From assembly GCF_003259845.1 (NCBI RefSeq), contig NZ_QLMJ01000009.1, positions 124,001-188,000 on the forward strand: a stretch of 64,000 bases of DNA. The letters run 5' to 3'. Of the stretch, positions 43,101 through 50,769 are shown piece after piece (the first letter of the stretch is position 1; each line of letters starts with the position of its first letter). The position numbers and the translations under genes are program-made. The notes under the pieces were generated by a model, which saw only the letters and a program-made list of their open reading frames with translations, was not told the origin of the DNA and searched no databases. The stretch comes from Actinoplanes lutulentus. Lineage in GTDB: Bacteria > Actinomycetota > Actinomycetes > Mycobacteriales > Micromonosporaceae.

Positions 43101-43326
43101 GCCCAGATCTTGTGAGTTTGTGCCGTCCGGCTAGCCGCAGGCTCACAAGATCTCCGTGGGCCGGTGGCCGGTGCCTGCGCCGCGACTGCTCGCCCAGATC
43201 TTGTGAGTTTGTGCCGCCCGGCTAGCCACAGGCTCACAAGATCCGCCGTGGCCGGTGCCTGCGCCGCGATTGCTCGCCCAGATCTTGTGAGGTTGAGCCA
43301 CTCCGCCCGCCGCAACCGCACTAGAT
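43101..43326. repeat. Three direct repeats, each holding a GATCTTG inverted repeat (copies 3-5)
   Basis: Units start GCCCAGATCTTGTGAG at 43101, 43192 and 43276 (periods 91 and 84). Within them AGATCTTGTGAG pairs with its complement: 43105-43116/43142-43153 and 43196-43206/43233-43243. The third is decayed (43280-43326, right arm ACTAGATC). Spacer DNA GGCCGGTGCCTGCGCCGCGA is duplicated with the element. Confidence 0.85.
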
Positions 43327-43414
43327 CCGCGTGCGCGCGCCACCCGGGATGCGTCACCGGGCGGACGGGCCCCGAGCCACCGCCCGGATCGCACTCCGTG
43401 GCAGGGTGATCGTC

Positions 43415-44296
43415 ATGCGTATCTCGATCTGGCCCGGGGCCGGGCAACCCTACGGCGACGTGCTCGAAACGGCCCGGCACGCGGCTGAGACCGGCTGGGA
43501 CGGCGTCTGGATCGCCGATCACTTCATGCCGAACGACGGCACCGGCACCGACCCGCTGCACCCGGTCCTGGAGGCAGGCTCCCTGGTGGCAGCGCTCGGC
43601 GCGGCCGTCCCGCGGGTGCGGATCGGCACCCTGGTGTACGGCAACATGTACCGTCACCCGGCCGTGCTCGCCAACATGGCCGCGACCGTCGACCACATCA
43701 CGCGTGGCCGCTTCACCCTCGGCGTGGGCGCCGGGTGGCAGATCAACGAGCACGAACAGTACGGGATCGAGCTCCCGCCGATCGGCCGCCGCATCGACCG
43801 TTTCGTCGAGGCATTGTTGGTGCTCAAGGGCCTGCTCCGGTCCGAGCGAACCACCGTGAACGGCGAGTTCTACCAGCTCACCGACGCGGTCTGCGAGCCG
43901 AAACCGGTGCAGGACCCGCTGCCCATCATGATCGGGGCGAAGGGCGAACAGCGGATGCTCCGGGTCGTCGCCGAACACGCCGACATGTGGAACACCTGGG
44001 GCCGCCCGGACCTGATCGCCCACAAGTCCGGCGTCCTCGACCGGCACTGCGCCGACGCAGGCCGCGACCCGAAGTCGATCGTCCGCACCGCGCAGGCACT
44101 GACCGTGGTAGACGGCCCGGTGCCGGACGGCGTGTCGATGCCGGTGATCGGCGGCTCGGTAAAGCAGCTGACGGCTGACATCGCGGCTTATGAGAAGGCC
44201 GGCGTCGACGAACTGATCATCCCAGACGGCCTGCTAGGCAAGGACGCCGCGAAGTTCAAGGCAATGGACACAATCCTGAACCTGATCCGCCCCTGA
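43415..44296 (+). CDS. LLM-class F420-dependent oxidoreductase
   Basis: 293 residues from ATG 43415, with AGGGTGAT ahead. Luciferase-like barrel: MRISIWPGAGQPYGDVLETARHAAETGWDGVWIADHF, RVRIGTLVYGNMYRHPAVLANMAATVDHITRGRFTLGVGAGW, PIMIGAKGEQRMLRVVAEHADMWN. These are typical of coenzyme F420-dependent members in actinomycetes (some bind FMN). Cytoplasmic oxidoreductase of unknown substrate. Both flanks are repeat-rich non-coding DNA, so it stands alone. Confidence 0.9.
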   Translation: MRISIWPGAGQPYGDVLETARHAAETGWDGVWIADHFMPNDGTGTDPLHPVLEAGSLVAALGAAVPRVRIGTLVYGNMYRHPAVLANMAATVDHITRGRFTLGVGAGWQINEHEQYGIELPPIGRRIDRFVEALLVLKGLLRSERTTVNGEFYQLTDAVCEPKPVQDPLPIMIGAKGEQRMLRVVAEHADMWNTWGRPDLIAHKSGVLDRHCADAGRDPKSIVRTAQALTVVDGPVPDGVSMPVIGGSVKQLTADIAAYEKAGVDELIIPDGLLGKDAAKFKAMDTILNLIRP

Positions 44297-44519
44297 CCCC
44301 AGCGCCAGCCCGACCCTGACCGCCAGCGCCAGCGCCAACGCCAGCCCGAGCCTGACCGCCAGCGCAGCCGGAGCCTGACCCCAGCGCCAGCCGGGGTCTG
44401 ACGCCAAGTGCTGGCCGGAGCCTGACCCCAGCGCCGGCCGGGGTCTGACGCCAGCGCCGGCCGGCCGGAGCCTGACCACCAGCGCTGGCCGGCGGCCGGG
44501 CCGGGCTCGGCCGGCCACA

Positions 44520-44567
44520 GATCTTGAGCGATTTTCAACAGTCAAAGGTGCAGGATCGCTCAAGATC
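44520..44567. repeat. GATCTTG inverted repeat, family copy 6
   Basis: GATCTTGAGCGAT (44520-44532) and its complement (44555-44567), perfect 13-bp arms, 22-base loop. Same arm type as copy 1 (13581). Confidence 0.88.
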
Positions 44568-44581
44568 CGGTGGTCTCCCGA

Positions 44582-44628
44582 GATCTTGTGAGTTTGCGGT
44601 CGCTCGGACGGCCGAACCGCACAAGATC
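44582..44628. repeat. GATCTTG inverted repeat, family copy 7
   Basis: GATCTTGTG (44582-44590) and CACAAGATC (44620-44628); the TTGTGAGTTT arm type of copy 2, with the inner part of the right arm changed. Confidence 0.75.
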
Positions 44629-44646
44629 GGCCAGCCGCGGCGGCGA

Positions 44647-44697
44647 GCCGTAGCTCAGAGCGGTAATCAGCCGGCGATGACATGTCTGAGCTACGGC
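44647..44697. repeat. GTAGCTCAG inverted repeat, copy A
   Basis: GCCGTAGCTCAGA (44647-44659) pairs perfectly with TCTGAGCTACGGC (44685-44697); the loop contains GATGACAT. Confidence 0.88.
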
Positions 44698-44709
44698 GCA
44701 GCCCGCTCG

Positions 44710-44760
44710 GCCGTAGCTCAGACACCTCATCAGAGGCCGATGACATACCTGAGCTACGGC
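44710..44760. repeat. GTAGCTCAG inverted repeat, copy B
   Basis: GCCGTAGCTCAG (44710-44721) pairs with CTGAGCTACGGC (44749-44760); the loop again contains GATGACAT. Total length 51 bases in both copies. Confidence 0.88.
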
Positions 44761-44784
44761 TCGCCTACGGCATCAAGATCTCCC

Positions 44785-44916
44785 GCCACGCCACGCCACG
44801 CCACGCCACGCGACGCCACGCCACGCCACGCCACGCCACGCGACGCCACGCGACGCCACGCCACGCGATGCGACGCCACGCCACGCGACGCGATGCCATG
44901 CCACGCGATGCGATGC
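44785..44916. repeat. Pentamer tandem array CCACG/CGACG
   Basis: About 26 consecutive 5-base units, mostly GCCAC and GCGAC phased together, drifting to GCGAT at the right end, ending 27 bases before the EgtA-like stop. Confidence 0.9.
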
Positions 44917-44942
44917 GGGCCGGTGCGGGCTTACCGGCGGGA

Positions 44943-45995
44943 TCAGGAGCGGGCGGCGACCTGGTCGAGGACGTCGTCGGCGGGGCATCGGCCGCGGTGC
45001 ACGTACTTGTCGGTGAAGTCGGCGATCGCGTCGCGCAGTTCGCGCTCGGCGCCCTGCCGTGCCAGCGCCGCGTAGGCCGCCACGAAGCAGTCCCGCGCCG
45101 CCGCTGCCAGAACAGAATCGGTCAGGGCGTCGCGCCCGGCCCGCTCCCACAGACGCGGTTCGTCGACCAGGTGCGCGGTGGCCTGCCACGCCTCCTCGGA
45201 CGCGCGCGGGTCGTCGAGCAGCACCGCGGCCAGTGTGGCCGGCAGGCGCCAGTCCCGGCCGGGCTGGCGGTCGGCCACGTCGAGCTCCAGGTGGCCACGC
45301 GCGGCCACCGGCGGGCGCAGGGCGGCCAGGTGCCGCTGCAGATCGTTCTCGGTCAGCCGGGCGCCGGCCCGGATCGCCTCGCGCAGGCTGCGGCCGGAGG
45401 CGGTACGCGCATCCATGACGTACCCGGCCCAGGACTCCCGTGCCTCCCCGGCCGGCGGGCCGACCGGAAGGTCGCGGCGCAGAGCCTGGCGCACGCTGCG
45501 CCAGCCGGTCGGGCGGCCGTGCCGCAGCGGCGCGTTCGCGAAAGCGGCCGCGAGCACCGGCGCGAGCGTGTGGGCCAGGGCCCACCGGTGCCGCAGGCCG
45601 AGCGCGCCGCCACCGTCGAGCCCGGCTTCCAGGCCGATCCGGATGCCGGCCGTGGCGGTGCCGAGCGCGTGCTCCGGCCCGTCCGGGTGAACGGTGTCGG
45701 TAGCCTGATCAACAACGGTCAGCCGGTGCTGCTCGACGAGGCGGGTGGACGCCGCCAGGTCGTCGGTCATCCGGCGTAGCGCCACGTCGAGGCCGGGCGA
45801 CGGCGGCCCGCTGACCACCATGACGCGCGGCGAGCGGGCGTCGAGGAAACCGTGCCGCAGCGGCCGGCGTCCGGTCGGTGCGGAGGCCGGGTCGAGGAGC
45901 AGATCGACGGCAATCCCGACGAACCCGGGCAGTCCGGGCGAGAAGGCCCCGGCGGCGATGAGATCGGCGGCTGACTGTTCGGTCAGGGCGGTCAC
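44943..45995 (-). CDS. EgtA-like glutamate-cysteine ligase family protein (divergent)
   Basis: 350 residues; typical EgtA is about 420. The recognisable core is ALGTATAGIRIGLEAG (aligning with the CSTASVQVNLDAG block), RHRWALAHTLAPVLAAAFANAPLRHGRPTGWRSVRQAL, and a middle ENDLQRHLAALRPPVAARGHLELDVADRQPG. The N-terminal ATP/Glu-binding strands (LPGGS, EPGGQ-type) are missing or unrecognisable. It would form gamma-Glu-Cys, the first step of ergothioneine synthesis, but catalytic competence is doubtful. No egtB-E nearby. A perfect palindrome lies 45 bases before the start. Confidence 0.65.
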   Translation of the reverse strand: MTALTEQSAADLIAAGAFSPGLPGFVGIAVDLLLDPASAPTGRRPLRHGFLDARSPRVMVVSGPPSPGLDVALRRMTDDLAASTRLVEQHRLTVVDQATDTVHPDGPEHALGTATAGIRIGLEAGLDGGGALGLRHRWALAHTLAPVLAAAFANAPLRHGRPTGWRSVRQALRRDLPVGPPAGEARESWAGYVMDARTASGRSLREAIRAGARLTENDLQRHLAALRPPVAARGHLELDVADRQPGRDWRLPATLAAVLLDDPRASEEAWQATAHLVDEPRLWERAGRDALTDSVLAAAARDCFVAAYAALARQGAERELRDAIADFTDKYVHRGRCPADDVLDQVAARS

Positions 45996-46039
45996 GGTGC
46001 CTCACTCCCCAGGGGTTTTCCACGAGCGGCGAGCATAGC

Positions 46040-46062
46040 ATTCCTATCTGGCTGATAGGAAT
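46040..46062. promoter_or_regulatory. Perfect 23-bp palindromic operator
   Basis: ATTCCTATC (46040-46048), TGGCT, GATAGGAAT (46054-46062). It lies 45 bases upstream of the EgtA-like start and about 117 bases before the divergent propeller gene. AT-rich arms in G+C-rich DNA argue for a true binding site; the regulator is not in the window or not recognised. Confidence 0.65.
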
Positions 46063-46178
46063 AGCGGATCTCTGTAGCTGGACAACGCCGCGCAAATGCT
46101 GGGATGACCGGTATGCGGCTTGCATACTGGTTCGCGGCCCTTGCGGGCCAGCCTGTTTACGCGTACCCGGGAGGTCTG

Positions 46179-47393
46179 ATGGCACCGAGACTGGCAATCG
46201 CCGCGCTCGCGGCCGTGACCCTCACCTGCGTCGCGGATCTTGCGGCCGTGAATATGGCCAGCGCAGCGCAGGCGCGGGGCCAGTGGGCGGTGAGCGGCGT
46301 CGAACCTCTCGGTCAGCCGGTCGCGATCGGTTCGGCCATTCTTGGGTACGCCCGGAGTGGCCCCCAGATCAACATCCAGGGCCGGGCGCCGGAGGACGGT
46401 TCGGTGCTGTGGGAGTCCGAAGCGGTTCCCGGCATCCCGGTGCGAGTCGGCGAGTGGGCGGTCTATCTGGAGCCGCAGGAGGCGTTCGGCGCCGGATACG
46501 CGAGCGTCGTCGTCGCCGATCCACTGACCGGAACGCAGATGCAGCGCAGCCCGGCGATGATCTTTTCGGGTGTGCCGCAGAGCTGTTTCACGGGCCGGGC
46601 CGTGTGCGTGTCGGCGGCGCCGGCCGAGGATGAGCCGGCGCACGGCTACCGCCTCGACCTGGCCAGCGGCGCCTTCATCCCGTCGGGCGACGGGGTGACC
46701 GGCGAGGGCCTGATCAAAATCGGTAACGAAGTGGGGCTGGCCCACGACGGCGTGGTCCTGTGGCGCCGCCCGGATCCCGGGGCGACGCGGTGGACCCTCG
46801 TCCCGGCGGAGAGCGTGGCGGTTCCGGGTGAGGCCGCGCAGCCCTCCGCACCAGCCAGTCCGGCCGGTGCGGCCGGTTCCCCGAGTCCGGCTGGATCAGC
46901 TGCGCCGGCTGGATCAGCTGCGCCGGCTGGACCGGCTGGTGTCTGGGTCGGGGAGACCGCCGGCGGCAGCATCGGCCTGGACGCCCGGAACGGAACACAG
47001 CTGTGGGCGCTTCCCGGCGTCCTGACCGGCTGCGGAATCCCGCTGCACACGGCCGTGATCCGCTGCCGCGACGGCCGCATCGAGGCCTTCGACCCGCTCA
47101 CCGGCAATGCCAGCTGGTCGGTGCCGCTGCGCGGTCCGGTAGCAGTCGGCGGGAGTGCGGAAACAGGCGCGACGATCGTCATCCGTGGTGTCGCGATCTC
47201 CCTGACCACCGGCGAACGCACAACTCCCGCCGGCGCGTCCTGGTGCTTCACCGCCGACCTGGCCTCCGCCTGCGGCGCGGACGGCGTGCCGCCCGAACCG
47301 GCGTGGACCGCGGTCGGCGCCATCGCCGACGGATACGCCGTAGTGGCCACCCGCGCCGGATATTTCGGCCTATTGATCGACCCAGCACCATAA
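46179..47393 (+). CDS. Secreted PQQ-like beta-propeller protein
   Basis: 404 residues from ATG 46179, with GGGAGG 5-10 bases ahead. Signal peptide APRLAIAALAAVTLTCVADLAA; then propeller-type strands ending in W-x-(x) turns: VLWESEAVPGIPVRVGEWAVYLEP, VVLWRRPDPGATRW, GTQLWALPGV, GNASWSVPLRG. A Ser/Pro/Ala-Gly repeat linker (SPAGSAAPAGSAAPAGPAG) divides it near residue 235-265. Four or more Cys in the mature part. Extracellular; probably a binding or sensor domain, no catalytic residues evident. Confidence 0.75.
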   Translation: MAPRLAIAALAAVTLTCVADLAAVNMASAAQARGQWAVSGVEPLGQPVAIGSAILGYARSGPQINIQGRAPEDGSVLWESEAVPGIPVRVGEWAVYLEPQEAFGAGYASVVVADPLTGTQMQRSPAMIFSGVPQSCFTGRAVCVSAAPAEDEPAHGYRLDLASGAFIPSGDGVTGEGLIKIGNEVGLAHDGVVLWRRPDPGATRWTLVPAESVAVPGEAAQPSAPASPAGAAGSPSPAGSAAPAGSAAPAGPAGVWVGETAGGSIGLDARNGTQLWALPGVLTGCGIPLHTAVIRCRDGRIEAFDPLTGNASWSVPLRGPVAVGGSAETGATIVIRGVAISLTTGERTTPAGASWCFTADLASACGADGVPPEPAWTAVGAIADGYAVVATRAGYFGLLIDPAP

Positions 47394-47426
47394 CGCCTGC
47401 CAGCCGACCCGGCCCCAAACCGCCTG

Positions 47427-48260
47427 CTAACCGACCCGGCCCCACAGCTCAAAAGGACTGTCACCCGGCCGGAATCCGCACGCCTCCGCCATGTCCGCCG
47501 CCTCGCGCAACCCGTGCGCCACCGCCTCCGGATAGTGCGCGTCGCTGCCGAAACTGACCGCGTCCCCGCCCTCCTCATGCCACCACGTCACGATCAACCG
47601 GTCGAAGCCGAGCCGCGTGTTGATCTCCAGCGCCCGGCCGGCCTCGGCAGTGGCGCGCAGCGCGTGCCGGAACTCCTCCTCGAAGTCGCGCGGGTCGAAC
47701 GTCTCCGGCCCGGGCCAGTGCCGGATCGGGTAGTCGATGTGCGTCAGGATCTCGAACACGTCGCTGCCGGCGACCACGTTCGGGATCTCCAGGAGGTAAT
47801 CGCGGACCACCTCGGCGGCGGGCCGGTCCGGGTAGATGCCGAACGGTTCCGCGTACCCGCCGTTGTGCGGCAGGCAGTGCAGCGAGCCGATCACCCGCTG
47901 GAACGGGCCGGCCGCGAGGACCTTGGCGATCGCGTCCGCGTGCCAGTGCGGTTCGCCGAGTTCCAGCCCGGTGAGGATGCGCAGCGCGGGGAAGAGGTCC
48001 CGGCAGCGTTCGATCGTCGCGAGATATCCGTCGACGTCGAACGGCGGGGGAGTGACCAGGCCGTCCGGGCCGGCCGATTCGCTGAGGTTCGCGTACGGCC
48101 CGTCGGTCGGCGCCGGCCACGCGGTGTGGTCGAGGTGCTCGGTGAACGCGATCACCGGCAGGCCGAGTTCGGCGGCGCGGGCGCAGGTCTTCTCCATCGC
48201 GCCCCGAGGGGCGTCCCAGGAGAACTCACTGTGCACGTGACTGTCCGCGGGAAGCGTCAT
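47427..48260 (-). CDS. PHP-family phosphoesterase (histidinol-phosphatase-like)
   Basis: 277 residues from ATG 48260. Metal-binding motifs of the PHP superfamily: DSHVHSEFSWD, IAFTEHLDH, LTGLELGEPHWH, VIGSLHCLP, FEILTHIDYPIRHW, and the final FGSDAHYPE. This is the HisK-type histidinol-phosphatase arrangement, with enough His/Asp/Glu for a trinuclear site. It stands apart from other his genes, so it may act on another phosphate ester. The longer upstream frame crosses the hairpin-rich promoter region and is not supported. Confidence 0.86.
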   Translation of the reverse strand: MTLPADSHVHSEFSWDAPRGAMEKTCARAAELGLPVIAFTEHLDHTAWPAPTDGPYANLSESAGPDGLVTPPPFDVDGYLATIERCRDLFPALRILTGLELGEPHWHADAIAKVLAAGPFQRVIGSLHCLPHNGGYAEPFGIYPDRPAAEVVRDYLLEIPNVVAGSDVFEILTHIDYPIRHWPGPETFDPRDFEEEFRHALRATAEAGRALEINTRLGFDRLIVTWWHEEGGDAVSFGSDAHYPEAVAHGLREAADMAEACGFRPGDSPFELWGRVG

Positions 48261-48354
48261 GGGTGTCGCCTGTTCCTTTTCCGATTCGTCCGGCGAAGTG
48301 AACGTATCCGAGACGGCCGCACCGAAGCTGTCACCCAGCACACAAACCTTCAAT

Positions 48355-48415
48355 CTAGGTTCCTAGGATGCCTTAGGGGGTAAGGCACACGTCCCCGAGG
48401 GCGGAATCCGGGGAC
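48355..48415. promoter_or_regulatory. Hairpin cluster in divergent promoter region
   Basis: Three adjacent inverted repeats: CTAGG-TTC-CTAGG (48355-48367), TGCCTTA-GGGGG-TAAGGCA (48369-48387) and GTCCCC...GGGGAC (48391-48415). They lie between the PHP gene (start 48260) and the divergent membrane-protein gene (start 48470). They could be operators or a structured leader. Confidence 0.55.
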
Positions 48416-48469
48416 GGACAGGGATTGCACCGGAGCACCACGACACGACCTCAGCCATACCGTCAGCTC

Positions 48470-49084
48470 ATGTCATCGAAAAGCGTCACCGTTCGCCGGG
48501 CCGCGATCGCCGCGCCGGCACTCATGTTCGGCTACGGCGTGCTGCGGTTCTTCGACGGTGCCGACGGAGACCGGGGCAACGGCCTGGCCTGGGATGCCGG
48601 GCACCTGGCGTTCTTCGCCGCCATGGTGGTGTTCGGGGTGCTCGCCGTCGCGATCCGCCCGGCGGTCCCGCAATGGGCGCACCGGGTCGGCTCGGTCGCC
48701 GCGGCGACCGCCCTGGTCGGCATCGGCTGCTTCCTCTGGGTGATCACCGGCGACCTGTCGGACTCATTCCGCGAGGCGGCCCCGCTTCCGGACGTCCTGC
48801 GGACGGGCGGTTCGGCGCTCTTCCCGCTCGGGATGCTGGTGCTGCTCGGCCTGATGGTCGCGGTACGCCGGATGCCGGTGTGGAGCCCGCTGCTGTTCGG
48901 CGCCGGCATCGCCGCGATCACCGTGAACCTGGACATGCTGCCGATCGCGTCCCTGATCATCCTGGCGGCGCTGTCGCCGCTGGCCGGCGACGTCGACGAG
49001 GAACCCCAGCAGAAAGACCACACCGGCGAGGTGTCCAGGCAGGCCGCCCGCGAGCGCTTCAAGCCGGAGCTGACCAGGCACTGA
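48470..49084 (+). CDS. Hypothetical integral membrane protein
   Basis: 204 residues from ATG 48470 (an in-frame upstream start at 48425 adds only a polar stretch). About six hydrophobic helices (APALMFGYGVLRFF; LAFFAAMVVFGVLAVAI; VAAATALVGIGCFLWVI; LFPLGMLVLLGLMVAV; PLLFGAGIAAITVNLDML; IASLIILAALSPLAG) and an acidic-basic C-terminal tail. No family recognised. Ends in a hairpin shared with the convergent MCP gene. Confidence 0.75.
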   Translation: MSSKSVTVRRAAIAAPALMFGYGVLRFFDGADGDRGNGLAWDAGHLAFFAAMVVFGVLAVAIRPAVPQWAHRVGSVAAATALVGIGCFLWVITGDLSDSFREAAPLPDVLRTGGSALFPLGMLVLLGLMVAVRRMPVWSPLLFGAGIAAITVNLDMLPIASLIILAALSPLAGDVDEEPQQKDHTGEVSRQAARERFKPELTRH

Positions 49085-49130
49085 GGGAGACTTGACCGCG
49101 GCCACGGGGGCACGCGGTCAATACCCTCAG
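49081..49130. terminator. Long two-part terminator hairpin between convergent genes
   Basis: Outer stem CTGAGGG/CCCTCAG (49081-49087 with 49124-49130) encloses an inner stem TTGACCGCG/CGCGGTCAA (49092-49100 with 49113-49121). It overlaps both stop codons, of the membrane protein and of the MCP. Confidence 0.75.
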
Positions 49131-50725
49131 TACTTGAACGTCCGCACCAACCCCTGAAGATCATCCGACAACCGGGTCAGTTCGGCCGCCGCCTCGTGGG
49201 TCGCATATGCACCCTTACGGTTCTCCTCCGCCACATCCACGACCTGGCTGATGCCGTCGCCGATCTGGTTGGCACCGTCCGCCGCCGCGCTCAGGTCGGA
49301 CGCCATCCCACTCGTTACCGCACTCTGCTCCTCGACCGCCGACGCGATCGTCGTCTGGAACTCGTTGATCCGGCCGATGATCTCGCCGATCTGCGAGATC
49401 GAGTCGACAGCGGTGCTGGTGTCCGCCTGAATGGCCGCGACCCGCTTGCTGATGTCCTCGGTGGCCTTCGTCGTCTCCTGGGCGAGGTCCTTGACCTCGC
49501 CGGCGACCACGGCGAACCCCTTGCCGCTCTCGCCGGCGCGGGCGGCCTCGATGGTGGCGTTCAGCGCGAGCAGGTTGGTCTGCTCGGCGATCGCCGTGAT
49601 CACCTTGACCACGTCGCCGATCTCGGCGGACGACCGTCCCAGGCGCGCCATCAGATCCTCGGCGGTGCTGGACGCGATCACGGCTTCCTGCGCGACGCTG
49701 GCGGCCTCGGCGGCCGACACGGCGATCTCGCGGATCGCGGCGCCCATCTCCTCGGCGCCGGTGGCGACCGCGCCGACCCGGGAGTTGACCTCGGTGACCG
49801 CCCCGCCGATGTGGTTGACCTCGCCGGAGGTGCGGTCGGCGCCACCGGCCAGGCTGCGCGACGCGACCTGGAGTTCACCGGCCCGGCCGGCCAGAGCGTT
49901 TCCACTGGCGGCGAGGGTGCCGACGGCCGTACGCATCTGCTCGGTGGCCTGGTTGAGCGCCGAGCTCATGTCACCGAACTCGTTCCGGTTGTTGATCTCG
50001 GCACGGCGGGTGAGGTCGCCGTCGGCGACGGCGTGCAGCACGTCGCGGAACTGCCGCAGTGGCCGGATCACGCTGTTGGCGATCAGGAAGGCGAGCGCGG
50101 CCGCGACGAGCAGGCCGGCCACCAGCACGGCGATGATCATGACGCGGGCGGACGAGTATTCGCTGTCGGCCTCGCTCAGCGCCGCGGTGGCGACCGTGTC
50201 ACCGGCATCGTCGAGAGCTTCCAGGCTGGAGAGCGCCTCGGTGACCTTCGCCGGGATCTCGGTCGCCCGGATCTCGTCGAAGCCGGTGAGGTCGCCGGCG
50301 GCCTGGAGTTCGCCGGCCTTCTCCCGCAGTTCGCCGTACTCGGTCCACGCGGTGCTGAACGCATCGATCGCGGTGCGCTGCTCGCTGTCGAGGTCACGGC
50401 CGCTGTACGAGCCGACGGCGGCCTCGATCGCGGCCTGCGCGGTTTCGGCCCGCTCCTGCGACTCGGTACGCAACGTGGCCAGGGTGGCCGTCGCCGAGGA
50501 GAGGATCTCGAACCGGTAGACCCACACCTGCTCCCGGATCGTCGCCACCTCCTTGGAGGGCAGCAACGCCTCGGTGTAGATGTTGCGGCCGCTGTCGGCG
50601 ACCTGCGACATCCGGACCAGGCTGATCGTGCCCACCAGGATGGCGACGATGCCGGTGAGAGCGACGAGCAGGGCGAGATTGGTGCGGACGCTGAGGTTTC
50701 CGACCAGACCGGGACGCTGAGCCAC
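49127..50725 (-). CDS. Methyl-accepting chemotaxis protein
   Basis: 532 residues from GTG 50725, with AGGAAA ahead. TM1 (LALLVALTGIVAILVGTISLV), a four-helix periplasmic-type sensor domain at about 45-195, TM2 (VMIIAVLVAGLLVAAALAFLIA), HAMP (RPLRQFRDVLHAVADGDLTRRAEI...), then a signalling domain with the hairpin tip VVKVITAIAEQTNLLALNATIEAARAGESGKGFAVVAGEVKDLA. All standard. It binds a ligand outside and controls CheA/CheW. No che or flagellar genes nearby. Supports a lineage with motile spores. Confidence 0.95.
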   Translation of the reverse strand: MAQRPGLVGNLSVRTNLALLVALTGIVAILVGTISLVRMSQVADSGRNIYTEALLPSKEVATIREQVWVYRFEILSSATATLATLRTESQERAETAQAAIEAAVGSYSGRDLDSEQRTAIDAFSTAWTEYGELREKAGELQAAGDLTGFDEIRATEIPAKVTEALSSLEALDDAGDTVATAALSEADSEYSSARVMIIAVLVAGLLVAAALAFLIANSVIRPLRQFRDVLHAVADGDLTRRAEINNRNEFGDMSSALNQATEQMRTAVGTLAASGNALAGRAGELQVASRSLAGGADRTSGEVNHIGGAVTEVNSRVGAVATGAEEMGAAIREIAVSAAEAASVAQEAVIASSTAEDLMARLGRSSAEIGDVVKVITAIAEQTNLLALNATIEAARAGESGKGFAVVAGEVKDLAQETTKATEDISKRVAAIQADTSTAVDSISQIGEIIGRINEFQTTIASAVEEQSAVTSGMASDLSAAADGANQIGDGISQVVDVAEENRKGAYATHEAAAELTRLSDDLQGLVRTFKY

Positions 50726-50769
50726 GACTTTCCTATCGTCTGGCCCCTCGGGGAACTGAGCCCCGAATC

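Larger units (their letters stand above)
42848..43414. other. 567-bp gene-free repeat-rich stretch
   Basis: No credible gene. In order: G+C-rich spacer, a 19-bp minisatellite (42946-43066), three direct copies of a 84-91-bp unit, each with a GATCTTG inverted repeat (43101-43326), then the promoter region of the LLM oxidoreductase. Confidence 0.8.
44297..44942. other. 646-bp gene-free repeat-rich stretch between convergent genes
   Basis: No gene. It holds, in order, a degenerate G+C-rich tandem array built from CCTGACCCCAGCGCC-like units (about 44297-44515), two GATCTTG inverted repeats, two GTAGCTCAG inverted repeats, and a CCACG/CGACG pentamer array. It separates the LLM oxidoreductase (+) from the EgtA-like gene (-). 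Confidence 0.8.

Noticed and set aside
42535..43146. Open frame through the 19-bp minisatellite giving HGRHGTAWPARHGMAG repeats
   Set aside because: Translation of a non-coding minisatellite, antisense to the nucleotidyltransferase end; no RBS or domain.
43101..43326. Spaced repeats that superficially resemble a small CRISPR array
   Set aside because: Only three units, spacing 84-91, the spacers are themselves nearly identical, and no cas gene is present. It is a tandem duplication of an inverted repeat.
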